From Chaetomium olivaceum (lineage: Eukaryota; Ascomycota; Sordariomycetes; Sordariales; Chaetomiaceae), in assembly GCA_039881045.1 (NCBI GenBank), contig JAYWVB010000003.1, positions 620,001-684,000 on the forward strand: DNA of 64,000 bases, read 5' to 3'. A program made the position numbers and the translations under genes. Shown here piece by piece: positions 23,763-33,393 of the stretch. The notes below the pieces were generated by a model that saw only the letters and a list, made by a program, of their open reading frames with translations, searched no databases and was not told where the DNA came from. Numbering within the stretch: position 1 is the stretch's first letter; each line of letters opens with the position of its first letter.

Positions 23763-24503
23763 CTACCGCAGAAATAGCAAGCCCACACCCAACCCAACAA
23801 CCATTGCCTGCACCCAGCATATTGTAACCTGCCCTGAGCCGCTGCTGCGTACAGTATCGAACGGGCTTCCGCCGCCTGATGAACGCCCGGAGTCCTCCGC
23901 CGGGGGCTCTGGCGCGCTCGTTGAACTCGGGGAAGGCGAACTTGTCGGGGGCGAAGATTGGATGAATGTCTGGGGCGTCGTGGTGGTGGGAGAGGCCCTA
24001 GAGGTGGACGACGATGTCTCTGGTTCTTCTGTCTCCGTCACCGCCGTGGTGGTGGTTGATGAAGGCCGAACTGGAGTAAAAGTGAGCGGTGGCGGACTTG
24101 AAATGCGCCGTGTAGTGAGGGTGGTGGGTGCAGCCGCTGAACTTGACACTGGATTCTCAGGAGAAGTTATACCAGAACAAAGCAGCGCCACCAGGTTGCC
24201 CGCCAGCGCCTGTCCCAATACCGAAATCTCCGACACTTCTGCCCTGTCGCAAGCAGACTGGAGATTCGCCTCCACCCTTTTCAGACCCCTCACACACGAG
24301 GCCGAGCACGTATTGCCCGCCACAAAGTCGTTTATCGAACATCCGGGAATCTCGGCGTTATAGGCTAGGATGCAGCCAAGAGAGATTGTTGTTGCGGTGA
24401 TGGGCTGGAATTGGGAGAGGGGAATGGCCGAGACCGTCGAGACCATCATCATAAGACAAAGCCAGGCCCATTTTGATAAGAACCGCCTGACGTGAGTTTC
24501 CAT
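23763..24503 (-). CDS. Secreted Ser/Thr-rich protein, probably GPI-anchored
   Basis: 246 residues, single exon, ATG at 24503. A signal peptide is clear (KWAWLCLMMMVSTVSA, cleaved near IPLS). The mature N-terminal domain of about 90 residues carries five or six Cys (LGCILAYNAEIPGCSINDF, then GNTCSASCVRGLKRVEA and ALLC) and looks like a small folded, disulfide-bonded module. A Ser/Thr/Pro-rich stalk follows, suited to O-glycosylation. The C-terminus has a Gly/Ser omega-site region and a hydrophobic tail (AMVVGLGVGLLFLR), as in GPI-anchored wall proteins. The Cys spacing does not fit CFEM, so I do not assign a domain. Function is unknown; the cell surface is the likely location. Confidence 0.78.
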   Translation of the reverse strand: METHVRRFLSKWAWLCLMMMVSTVSAIPLSQFQPITATTISLGCILAYNAEIPGCSINDFVAGNTCSASCVRGLKRVEANLQSACDRAEVSEISVLGQALAGNLVALLCSGITSPENPVSSSAAAPTTLTTRRISSPPPLTFTPVRPSSTTTTAVTETEEPETSSSTSRASPTTTTPQTFIQSSPPTSSPSPSSTSAPEPPAEDSGRSSGGGSPFDTVRSSGSGQVTICWVQAMVVGLGVGLLFLR

Positions 24504-26029
24504 CGCGAACCGACGTCACACCTCCTGGACTTGTGTTTACAGGGAGAAGAGGCGAATAACAACAGGAGAAGTTGGAGGTCTCCAACCGTTGACCCTGAAC
24601 AGCCCTTCCGAGTGACACAGCCGGCCGGTCGATGATTCTCTCCCCTTCCTTTGCGTCCACGTCAAGGGACGACGCTGGGACGGCGTGGCAAAGCTGGCAG
24701 TCAGGGCGCCCCGGTTGCGCAAGTGGAGTAATTTCCTCGCCGTGTGACTTCCCGAAACGCGGTATGTGTCAGAAGAACCGTGATCGCGGGAGATCCGATC
24801 GGTCGGGTAACCGTGCTAGCCTTCCCACGCGAGTGACAGTGTAGTCAATGCGGCTGAAGATGGCTAGGGTGGTCTCGGATGCTGGCTCAGATGACTTCCG
24901 GTGGTGGTGATTCAGTGCGTGCCGATGGTTTCGGTCATGCCGGAGCCGAGTTTGTCGCAGAGCACCGGGGTAAAAGAAAACTGGCAAAGAACGGAATGAC
25001 AGGCCAGCTGGTCTATATCACCTCGGCTGCGCAAAAGGAGCGAGGCAACCGACCGCAGGCAGAAGGTTGATCGGTGGCGAAATCAGGTGCGACGTGATGG
25101 TGGTGGTCGAACGGAGAGCGGCCAATTGGGCTTGCAAACAGGGAGGCACAAACAGAGAATGAAAGAAGCACAGCTTCGGTGGTTGAGTTTCTCAGAAACA
25201 CAACCTGAAATCAGAAATTGCAAACGGAAGAAGAGAAAGCTCGAGGTGGAGGGGCCACAGGCAACCAACGAGGAGAAGAACAAGCCCGGGAAGGAGCGAT
25301 TCAACTCGATATATTGAGACCTCGGACGAGAGGGTAAGGTCACAACGGGCCTTCAACCTGACGGGAGCTCCGGGAAAGAAGGAGCTAAAGTACCGATGTA
25401 AAAAGCTGCAAGGCACGGATCCTGAGCCAGTCGTTGCAACACTCGCCGCACGTCTGCCCGAGCAACTCGACTCCCTTCTCCTCGAGCTCGGCCAGGGGGC
25501 ATGCCCTTGCATGTACAGATTACTCTAAACCAGTCAAAACTGACGATTCGATTCTGGGGTCTCATCACACGTGTGTGCCCTGCATTCGCCTCGTTTCAAT
25601 CTTGCCCGTCGGCGCACGAAACAGGTGGTGAGCTGGCGACATCGTTTGCTCGGTCTGTCCTGGGGGGTTGACGGGAAGGCCAATAGGGTTGGGCAGGAGA
25701 AGTCGGCGGTTCGAAACGAAACAGGGCTCGCGTTTGAAAAGAGCCCCAAGTGAGCCCCTGGCGCACAAATGATTGGTCTGTCGGCGGGTCCACAGCGGGA
25801 TCCCACATCTCGAGCTTGCAGAGACCCATAAAAGAGCGCCTTTCCACCAAGGATTGTTGACTTGGGACTCAACACCAAAGGAAACATCGTGGCATTGGGT
25901 TTCTATTACTAGCCGCCCGACGGAACTCGGAGATAGAAGGGGTAAATCGGCGAAAAATCAAAATGGCGGTATAGTACAAGCGCTGCCTCTAGAAGAGGCA
26001 CAAAATACAAAAAGAATTTGGAAACAAAA
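24504..26029. other. Gene-poor stretch upstream of the tRNA
   Basis: About 1.5 kb with only short frames on both strands and no domain I can recognise. It separates the secreted-protein gene from the tRNA and relic pocket. Confidence 0.5.
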
Positions 26030-26118
26030 TGGATACACCCGGGATCGAACCGGGGACCTTTCACAAAGGCACCATAGGTAAGTGCGAAGCGAAAATCATA
26101 CCACTAGACCATGTACCC
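26030..26118 (-). tRNA. tRNA-Ala(CGC) with 17-nt intron
   Basis: Cloverleaf on the minus strand: acceptor GGGTACA (from 26118) pairs with TGTATCC (26037-26031), with a G3-U70 pair, the alanine identity determinant, and discriminator A73. T arm is CCCGG TTCGATC CCGGG and variable loop AGGTC. The anticodon stem is TTCGC/GTGAA. The loop reads TT-CGC-A, then a 17-nt intron at the canonical 37/38 site, then T. Hence anticodon CGC, reading GCG. The D arm (TGGTCTAGTGGTAT) resembles fungal tRNA-Pro. The Pol III stop TTTT is at 26029-26026. Confidence 0.9.
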
Positions 26119-26216
26119 TCTCTTTTGTCCGTTGAAAGCAAAAGATTATTTCCGTCTAATATTGTTAATAATAGAATTTTCAGATAGAAGTAAACCCAAG
26201 TTCGGATAAAAACCAC

Positions 26217-26430
26217 TAACTAGCCGGTTACCGGATTCCATATCTTGATAGTCTCGTTAAACGATCCCGACACAAGCTAGCTCCATCGGACGACCAGGCT
26301 AGCGAGAAGACCGGTCCGCTATGGCCCTGGGGAGTCGCTCTACATTGACCCGTTGCCGGATCCCAGATCTTAAACCGTATCATCAGCTGATGCAGACGCA
26401 AGCTGTACGAGATACGAAACGGCCGAGTGT
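26217..26430 (-). pseudogene. Relic of NLR-type WD40 repeats (HET-E/NACHT-WD40-like)
   Basis: About one and a half WD40 units in three frames. The pieces are VQLASASADDTV, then KIWDPATGQCRATPQGHSG and PVFSLAWSSDGASL, then SGSFNETIKIWNPVTG followed by a stop. Such near-identical ~42-residue repeats with KIWDPATGQC are typical of the WD40 tail of fungal NACHT/NLR and vegetative-incompatibility proteins (family knowledge). One base is inserted at GTTTAAG and another change lies near 26265. No NACHT, HET or other effector domain is recognisable nearby, so this is a fragment. Confidence 0.72.
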
Positions 26431-27023
26431 AGAGAAGGAATGCTTTGATCGCCTTGCGGAGAGGAAGATTTGCCCTCAGACTTGTCGGCAAAGTAATCAG
26501 CCGTACAAAAGTAGTCGCTATGCTCGGGAAGATCTGTGGTTGCTGGGTCGGAGTGGTCTGCCCGATCATGGTCGCACAATTCCCGCGCCGAGGTTCCTGC
26601 GCTCTCGGGGACCGCGTGGCTTATCGACCCTTGGACATTTTCATTGTCTGTGCCCTCCCGGAGGGAGGCTGCAGTTTGTTTCATGTGGCAGTGCACGTCT
26701 TGTATTGCCTATAAAGGAAAAATGAAAAGTTTCCGAAATTTGATGCAGTCGTCTTCTGGGGAAGGCAGATGGTATCACGAGTTTTGCTGTGGAATATCGC
26801 CATAACTATGTAGAAGCTTAGTAGAGAATGAGCGAGAACTCAGGGGCTCACGAAGGAAGAAAATTTCCGGTGAATGTGAAAGCTATAACAACACTTCAGA
26901 TATATCTTCAGAACATATTCAATGCCCTATGACCCCGAACGTTATTGTTTGCGACATGCTGAGGACTCCCTTGTTGATAAGTATCTGACACCATCCAATC
27001 TAAATCTCACTATCAAACTTTTA

Positions 27024-27672
27024 TAATACACGTAAATTATTATTATTATTTCCTACACCGATATGCCCTTAGGCGCGCCGGTCCCTCTACTGCTATTATA
27101 CAAAGGAAACCGTGCCGTATAGGCCGGATGAAAACCTCTGCCTACCACTCACAGCCTACAGCTTCTGAATCCACCATACTACAAAAGAAAGGAGGCCCTT
27201 TGCCGGCCTCCGGGCCCCCTAGCCCTCTCCATTCACCGTTTCTAGTTCTAACCGCCTGGCTAGACTATACTCCGGTAGCCGGCCAGAGTCCATCAGCCAG
27301 CTAAGGATCCTCCTAACAAGCCTAACACTTCGGGCCCCTACCCCCCGTAAAACGGTCTGTAGGTCCCGCTGTGACCGAACCTCCCGATGGTCCCACGGCC
27401 TCTGCAACGGTGGGTCGGGGCACCAAACCACTAGGTGCTCCACTGTTTCCCTCCCCTCCCCGCATGCGCAATAGGGAGTATAGACCTCTGGAACCTTAAC
27501 CCTGAAAAGGTAGTCCCGAAGGCCTATATCCCCTATGCGTGCCTGGGAAAGTAGGGAACTCTGGGCCTTTGTTAGGCCCTCGTGCTTCTCTAGGGCCCTG
27601 TTGGTAAAAAGGAGAGCTGGGGGGTCCTTATCGGCTATCCTGTCGGCTGGGCCCTGTTAATACACGTAAATT
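27024..27672. repeat. 15-bp target-site duplication flanking the LINE fragment
   Basis: TAATACACGTAAATT occurs at 27024-27038 and again at 27658-27672, exactly bracketing the retrotransposon fragment at 27039-27657. The bases beyond each end differ, so the duplicated unit is 15 bp. Confidence 0.9.
27039..27657 (-). mobile_element. 5'-truncated LINE (non-LTR retrotransposon) 3' end
   Basis: The element reads on the minus strand from 27657. Its frame is open from the truncation point to a stop at 27219 and gives the C-terminal tail of a fungal LINE ORF2: LLFTNRALEKHEGLTKAQSS, then ARIGDIGLRDYLFRVKVPEV, the zinc knuckle YCACGEGRETVEHLVVWCPD (CxC...H....C), and ARSVRLVRRILSWLMDSGRL. A 3' UTR of about 165 nt ends in an (AAT)n tail at 27039-27051. 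Truncation at the 5' side, a simple-repeat tail and the 15-bp direct repeats are the hallmarks of target-primed insertion. It shows neither C-to-T decay nor frame breaks, so the insertion is young. Clade (Tad-like is likely) is inferred only. It is not autonomous. Confidence 0.88.
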
Positions 27673-27793
27673 TGTCACTACTCTATAGATGTCACATGGT
27701 AAACAAACACAACCGCACGCTAGATAGTTACAACTAAATATGTACAGGCTCTGACAACACGCAAGAAATGACCGCTCGTATATACAATCGAAA

Positions 27794-29773
27794 TCAAGAT
27801 CGCTTCTGCCCCATCTCCTCGCCCGCAAACTCATCCCACTCCTCCCCAAACCCACTATTAACCTTCCTGCCCACCCATATGCCCGCCGCCGTCCCAACAC
27901 TAGCCAGCAAGAACCACCCTTCAAACCAACGATCCACAAACCCCGGCTCCAGCGCGCTCTCCAGCGCGTCGCCGACGGTGCGGCTGACGTCCCTTGGCAG
28001 GTTGCTCCTCATAAGCAGCGCCGCGCTGATAACATACGTCGCGGTAACCTGGCCGACCAGCAGCGCGAGGTTGGCCTGGGCCTGGTGGAACAGGCCCGGC
28101 GCCCACTTGGCAAAGATGCGGAAGGTCTGCAGGACCGAGTTGGCGCTCGCCGCGAGGATGACGCCCGAGAGCAGGAAGGAGATCTGGCGCGCCCAGGCGA
28201 TCTGGTCGAGCTTGGGGTCCCAGTGCTTGGCGAGCACGCCCAGGAAGCGGTTGATGGGGTCGGAGGAGGAGAAGGAGGCGGACGGGTAGTACATGCGTCG
28301 GAGAGTGGTGAGGGTGGTGGCGAGGATGCGGTAGACGCAGTAGCCGGCGAAGATGTACTGCGGGACGGCGAACAGGCGGCCGAGCGCGGTGCCATCCCGG
28401 GCGTGCGCAGCTTGCTTCGACTTAAGCGTGGAGAGTGAGCTCGCGAGGTTTGACTCCATTGTTTCGAGGCCGGATATCTCGACTTGGAGCGCCTTGATCT
28501 CGGCCGCCTCGCCGCTGCCGGTCATTGTCTTGAGAGACCCAAGCATCTTACCCATTAACCCGACCCCGGATCCCGCCGAGGCTCCGTGGGTCGTCCCACC
28601 CCCCACCCCATCCGCCACGGCCTGCGCTTTCCTCTGCAATGACCTCAGCCGATGCCGCTTCGTTAGGAGGAGCTCACTCGTCGCGTCCAAACCGGCCTGC
28701 TTCCGCGCAATATCGGCATCCGTAATCGGCCGCTTCCGATACGTCCGGTCGTCCACAAAGATATGCCACGGGCTTGACACGCTGGCAAACCCAGACAGCA
28801 ACGCCATCAGCGAGATCCCAATAACCCCAATCCTCTCCAAGCACGCTCTGGACAACCCCCCATCCCCACCCCCCCCAAACCCCTTCACACCAAACCCACC
28901 ACCACTCCTCTCCCCAATCTCCGCCCTCCCAATCGTCATGGCCGTACTATCAAAACTCCGCCCCTCCCCCCCTCCACCACCACCACCACCACCACCACCA
29001 CCACCAACCCCCTCCGCACTCGCCGCCATCCCCGCCATGCGCCACAACTCCCCATCCCCAACCCCCATGCCCATCCCCCTCCCCAACCCCGTAACCGCCC
29101 TCCCCACAAACCAAAACCCCGCCAGCCACCCCATAAAAACCAACCCCAACACCAACCAGGCCGCCCTCGAAACCAGCCTGCCCTTCCCATCCCTCCCAAA
29201 CCGCCACCCCCTCGACGCCAGCACGCTCTGCGCCTCCAGGACCGGCACCACGCCGACCAGCATCCCCACCAGCGTCGGCACCGTGACCCTCAGCCCCGCC
29301 GCGCGCGCGTGCGGGCCCAGCAGCAGGCTGCCGCGCAGTTCCAGGATCTCGGCGAGGATGAGCTCGGCGAGCACGGCAGACAGGCCGATGGTGGTGGCAA
29401 AGGCGGCGGCGGCGAGGCGGCGGCGCGGGGAGCGGGCGGCTTGTTCGGCGTGGGCCTGGCGCAGGGACGGCGGCGCCGAGGCGGGCAGGAAGTGATCTTG
29501 GCCGTCGTCGATGGGGATGCCGCCGCCTCCTCCGACGCCCCCGCTGCTTGGGGAGCGGTGGTGGTGGTGGGAAGGGGAGGAGGGTTGCTGGAGGCGGGCG
29601 AGGTAGGGGAAGAGGCGGGTTAGGGCGAGGGAGGAGGCGAGGGCGAAGGTGAGGAGGGCCGGGGTGAGGGCGATGGTTGTGGAGAGGAGAGTGGTGTTTT
29701 CGTTGGTGTTGAATGGGGAGCAGGAGGAGGGCCCGCATGCCGCGGAGTCGGGGTTTGTGTCGGGCGGTGTCAT
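27794..29773 (-). CDS. GPHR/ABA-GPCR-like multispanning membrane protein
   Basis: 659 residues, intact single exon from ATG 29773. Homologue of the Golgi pH regulator / GTG-type ABA receptor family, thought to be an anion channel or pH-homeostasis protein of Golgi/ER membranes (family knowledge). N-terminal helices (LTPALLTFALASSLALTRLF) and a second hydrophobic set are followed by a Gly-rich insertion (CCACC repeat at 28973-29006 on the plus strand). The diagnostic SSPWHIFVDDRTYRKRPITD and a predicted coiled coil (LLLTKRHRLRSLQRKAQAV) follow. The C-terminal domain reads VPQYIFAGYCVYRILATTL, then INRFLGVLAKHWDPKLD, SFLLSGVILAASANSVL and GQVTATYVISAALLMRSNLP. The ending EEWDEFAGEEMGQKRS is cytosolic and acidic. 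It lies tandem with the UspA gene on the same strand, and the LINE sits 137 bp beyond its stop. Confidence 0.92.
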   Translation of the reverse strand: MTPPDTNPDSAACGPSSCSPFNTNENTTLLSTTIALTPALLTFALASSLALTRLFPYLARLQQPSSPSHHHHRSPSSGGVGGGGGIPIDDGQDHFLPASAPPSLRQAHAEQAARSPRRRLAAAAFATTIGLSAVLAELILAEILELRGSLLLGPHARAAGLRVTVPTLVGMLVGVVPVLEAQSVLASRGWRFGRDGKGRLVSRAAWLVLGLVFMGWLAGFWFVGRAVTGLGRGMGMGVGDGELWRMAGMAASAEGVGGGGGGGGGGGGGEGRSFDSTAMTIGRAEIGERSGGGFGVKGFGGGGDGGLSRACLERIGVIGISLMALLSGFASVSSPWHIFVDDRTYRKRPITDADIARKQAGLDATSELLLTKRHRLRSLQRKAQAVADGVGGGTTHGASAGSGVGLMGKMLGSLKTMTGSGEAAEIKALQVEISGLETMESNLASSLSTLKSKQAAHARDGTALGRLFAVPQYIFAGYCVYRILATTLTTLRRMYYPSASFSSSDPINRFLGVLAKHWDPKLDQIAWARQISFLLSGVILAASANSVLQTFRIFAKWAPGLFHQAQANLALLVGQVTATYVISAALLMRSNLPRDVSRTVGDALESALEPGFVDRWFEGWFLLASVGTAAGIWVGRKVNSGFGEEWDEFAGEEMGQKRS

Positions 29774-30854
29774 GGCTGTTTTCTTTGTTGTTGTAGTCGT
29801 CGTCGCGGTCGGCTTCGGTTCGGGGATGGCGTTTGAAGGACGTCGGCGACGGTGGTTGTGTGTTTGGTGTAATTGAAAGACGCGATCATGATATTGTTCT
29901 GGTTGTGATCAAAGCAGATAAATCCAGCGCTACGGAAGGCAAAGCTCCCTGGTCATGGTGGCCTGAGGGGGCTGAGTTTCGGTCTCCGTTCGCAATTCGT
30001 TCGTTTCTTGGACTCGGAGTTGAAGTTGGGAGGTTGCAGGCAGGCTTGCGCAACCGGACAAGGATCCCCAGACAAGAGCATTGACCACCACCCCACCCTA
30101 CCCCGCGGCCCCTGGGCGGCGCCCCGGTGCCCCATGAGCAAAACGGGGCGGGCTCCAAGAGCTGCCTGCCGGCTGGGTGCATGGCAACCAAAAACCTCCC
30201 TCAGTTACAGTCTTAAAACGGAAAGTCTTCCGGCATTCGAAAGAAGCTGGTCAAACCTGAAGAAGCATTCTAGGCTATAGAAATAATATCTCATTGGTAC
30301 AGCTTTGTTCCACAGCCTATCTTACTTGATTTGGTCTCTGCTCTACTCAGCAACTTTTCCCGATCAATATTGTTGTAATAATTTAGTCCTAGGTTGCTCC
30401 TTGAAGATCTTCTTAGTGTCTGGTGTCTTTAGAGTTTCAATTCGTTTCCCTAGAGGCTGTCTCAACATCTGGACGTGAACGGGTAGGATCCTCCGGAATG
30501 CTTTCTGAAAGAGAAAATGGTGGCTGAGAGTGTATCATTACTTTACAAAAGACATCGCTAACTCGAGAATGCCAACCCTGTGGTGTACAAATACAATAGG
30601 GCCACGCAGTTCCCTTGTCCCAGTTCCGGTTCAACCTAACCGCGCAATGAATGCTTCTAAAATCCAAAGAACAAAAGCGCCGCTCAGATACCAGATCACG
30701 ACCGTATGTAATGATTGGAAAGACGCCTTCTAAGCCACATTTGCCGGTCTCACGTATCCCACCATGCGCCTGTAACACCGCAAACTCCCTCTCCCCGAAA
30801 CCAGTCTGACTCTGGGAGCCATCAAGCGACCAGAATGCCGAACCCAAGATCCTC
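29774..30854. other. Intergenic spacer between GPHR-like and UspA genes
   Basis: About 1.1 kb, the GPHR promoter and the UspA 3' region. The UspA-side 3' sequence stays open in one frame to 30437, but in a frame left after the real stop, so I do not count it as coding. Confidence 0.5.
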
Positions 30855-33393
30855 CTATGATTTGGACGCGTTTTCCGGTGCCCTCTCCTGAGATTCGTCA
30901 TCGTCGTCGTCATCGTCCTCGAGCGCTTTCGAGTTGCCTGACTTGAGTAGAGCAGCAGCTTCGCCAACTTCCATAGCGTGGAGTCGCTCCTTTTGTTCTT
31001 CAAGCCCAGTCTGCTTCCGCGCTGCCGCAGCGAGCTGCTGACCATTGACAGCCTCCACCTCAAACTCGTCGTCGTCATCTCCACTGTCCTCATCTCCACT
31101 CTCGGCGGCAAGCGACGTCGGGGGCGGGGAAAGGGAGGTTGTTCTTCCCGAGAAATGCGCCGAGGGCGAAGACCGTCGTCGGCTTGAGTCGCGAGGATTG
31201 TACGGTTTGATGGTGGGGTCGAATCTCGCAGGGAGGCCGATGGCCGCAGCGACTCGATGCGCCTCCTCGTCTGGCGATATACCCTTTTCAAGCTCGTATA
31301 TGCTGCTAGCTTCGCTGTCGGCCTCGTGCTTTCCCGCGTTGTACGCGAGCATAGCGGCGTAGCTCTGCCGCCCCGGGTCCTGAGAACGCTTCTCTTCTTC
31401 TTCTGCCGCTTGTCGTCTGGCCTCACCACCACCACGGGAATCGGGCTGTATTGGAGGCAATACTTGGAAAACGAGTTTCGCGCGTTCATTAGCCCCTGGA
31501 ACCCTCCCAGGGTCCGTCCCTTAGTGCCGACCACAAGCATGGAAGGGTTGTAAATTCCGAGCTGGTTTCCGCGTTAGCAACGCCGCCATAAAATGATACC
31601 CAACCGCTGGGACTACCTACCAGCTGCTGAAATGTGTCGTGGAGCTTTCCAACCGAGTATTCCAATATAATACTAATGGCCTTATTCAGCTCGTTTTTGG
31701 ACTTGATGATCTCCAACAGCTTCTTCGCGTCCTCCTGGTAATTCTTGTCGGGGCGAACCGGGTTCTCCATGACTCTCACGCAAATGATCTCGTCGCCGTC
31801 GTCTACCATATGGGTCAACAACCAGACCAGGGCATATTGCGAATAGCTGTGTTCGTCGACGCCGATCATGAATGTGCGCGATCTTCGTGACGAGTGGTAG
31901 CCCTGATGGCGCGCTTGGAGCGTGAATGAAGAGGGGTTATTCTTGGTCGCTTCACCGACGGGGAGGTTGTCGAACCCGACATGTTGTTCGAACCTGTGAG
32001 GCGGAGGCGGGTTCTCTGTTAGCGTGGCCATGCTGGGCGGAAGCCAGGTACGAAGAGGTGGCGGTTTGGAATTCTAGGATGGCTGCGCGAAATGATACGA
32101 TTGAGAATTGGGATTGAGAGATAGGCATTGACAAGATCTTGCGGGAATTTCTTGATCTTAGGAAGGACTCAGAACCAGATCGGCAGCCGCCGAGCGGGAG
32201 ACAAGGGGACGGAAGATGACGCGGGGGGAACGTGATGTCTGCGCATGTGCATCGGGCCATGGCGATCTCGACCTTTCAACACAGCCACAACCTGGAAGGC
32301 CACAAGCGAACAAAAGGCGGGCAAATTTGATCATGGAAGGCCCTTCTGCCGCCCTAGCTAACGGAATTAGGCGAAAGGGATGACATCGTCCAGCCAGATC
32401 CAGCCAGTTAGTGGGGTTGCGGGGTCGAAGGTTGGAGCTTGGGTATCGGCGGGACTTGGCCTGGCTTGCCTTCCATGATGCACGTTGAGAGCCGCTCGCG
32501 TGAGAAACTCGACTATGCTTCAATCACTCGCCATACATCGCCGTGACATGCCGATGTCCCCTTGGTTCCATTCTTCTTCGGGCGACCCATTTGGCTCGCG
32601 AGTAGGATGCGCCTCTCCCGTGTGTGGGCCGGGCGCATGCGGGGAAGCTGGAGAAACGCTGCATGCTCTTCCCATGTGCGGCGCAACCAGGATGGGAGTG
32701 CACAGGTATCCGGCGCCATTTTCAGGGAGGGCCTGCGCGTTTTCCCCAATACCTCCCGCCCACGACGGGTCGGCACTTGCCTCGCACGTGAAAAAGACAT
32801 ATTAAGCTGAAGCGAGATGAGGCTCAAAGTGCGGCTTCGTTAGGAGTAAAAGGGGCTTCGAGTAAACCAAAGCGGCTCTCTTCTTGAGTAGTACCACTCG
32901 GTCTGGAGGTGAGGAGTAGGGTAGGGAATATAGAAGCATGCGGTTGCAGCCAGAAGATGGCAAAAATAGGTGAAGCAGGCACTTACCTCACAGGCGATGG
33001 TGACGACTCCCGTAGCCGGCGGTTATCCGTTTTTCGCGGGTGGCCTTGGGGCAGCGACGGGTTTCGTGGTTGTTGGAAGGTCACAGATGCGGTTGAGGAC
33101 TTCCTATGTCCAAAAGAAGGGCGGCTGCTGTCGTTAGAGGATTGTCGCGAGCTTTCGACATGGCACTCCTCTGAGATGGACGCCAGGGTGGCAGTGCTGG
33201 CGTCAGTCGATGCCGACACAAACGGCCGGGATAATCCATTGCGCTTTAGGTCGCCGTTGGCCCGCGAGTCGGCCGCGAAATAATCGGCGGGTATCGACGG
33301 TACTTTCGTGCCCGGAGACACATCCGAGTCGGGGCTTTTGGCGGCCGGGGATGATGATGTTAATCGGACCACATTGTCGACAACCTTGGCCAT
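30855..33393 (-). CDS. Universal stress protein A (UspA)-domain protein
   Basis: Fungal UspA-domain protein, ATP-binding fold, probably a stress-related regulator. Exons: 33393-32987, 31993-31621, 31561-30855, about 495 residues. The N-terminus (MAKVVDNVVRLTSSS) is Ser-rich and includes VTFQQPRNPSLPQGHPRKTD. Usp starts SRRSRTFMIGVDEHSYSQYA, continues FVVD-type MVDDGDEIICVRVME, then LGIYNPSMLVVGTKGRTLGG (the Gly-rich nucleotide loop) and YSPIPVVVVRPDD. The C-terminus is Asp/Glu-rich (LEDDDDDDDESQERA). Intron 1 is 993 nt, with perfect ends (GAG|GTAAGT; GCTAAC...CACAG|G). An ATG inside it (32031, MATLTENPPPPHRF) joins the downstream exon in frame and could give a short isoform. One base seems missing near 31387-31402, between PDDKRQKKK and KRSQDPGRQ. 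Confidence 0.87.

Noticed and set aside
16452..24503. Secondary-metabolite or other gene cluster around the P450
   Set aside because: Neighbours are ASE1, IRS4, PEX11 and a wall protein; no synthase, transporter or pathway regulator is present.
26445..26714. Plus-strand frame with a CALPEGG string resembling the start of a nucleoside-phosphorylase NLR domain
   Set aside because: Only one short string matches, the frame is on the strand opposite to the WD40 relic, and no further conserved blocks follow.
27628..27939. 103-residue frame upstream of the LINE
   Set aside because: It crosses the element boundary and the target duplication; it is an accident of the insertion.
30437..30854. Extension of the UspA gene downstream of 30855
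   Set aside because: It is open only in the frame before the single-base break; the conserved acidic tail ends at the 30855 stop.
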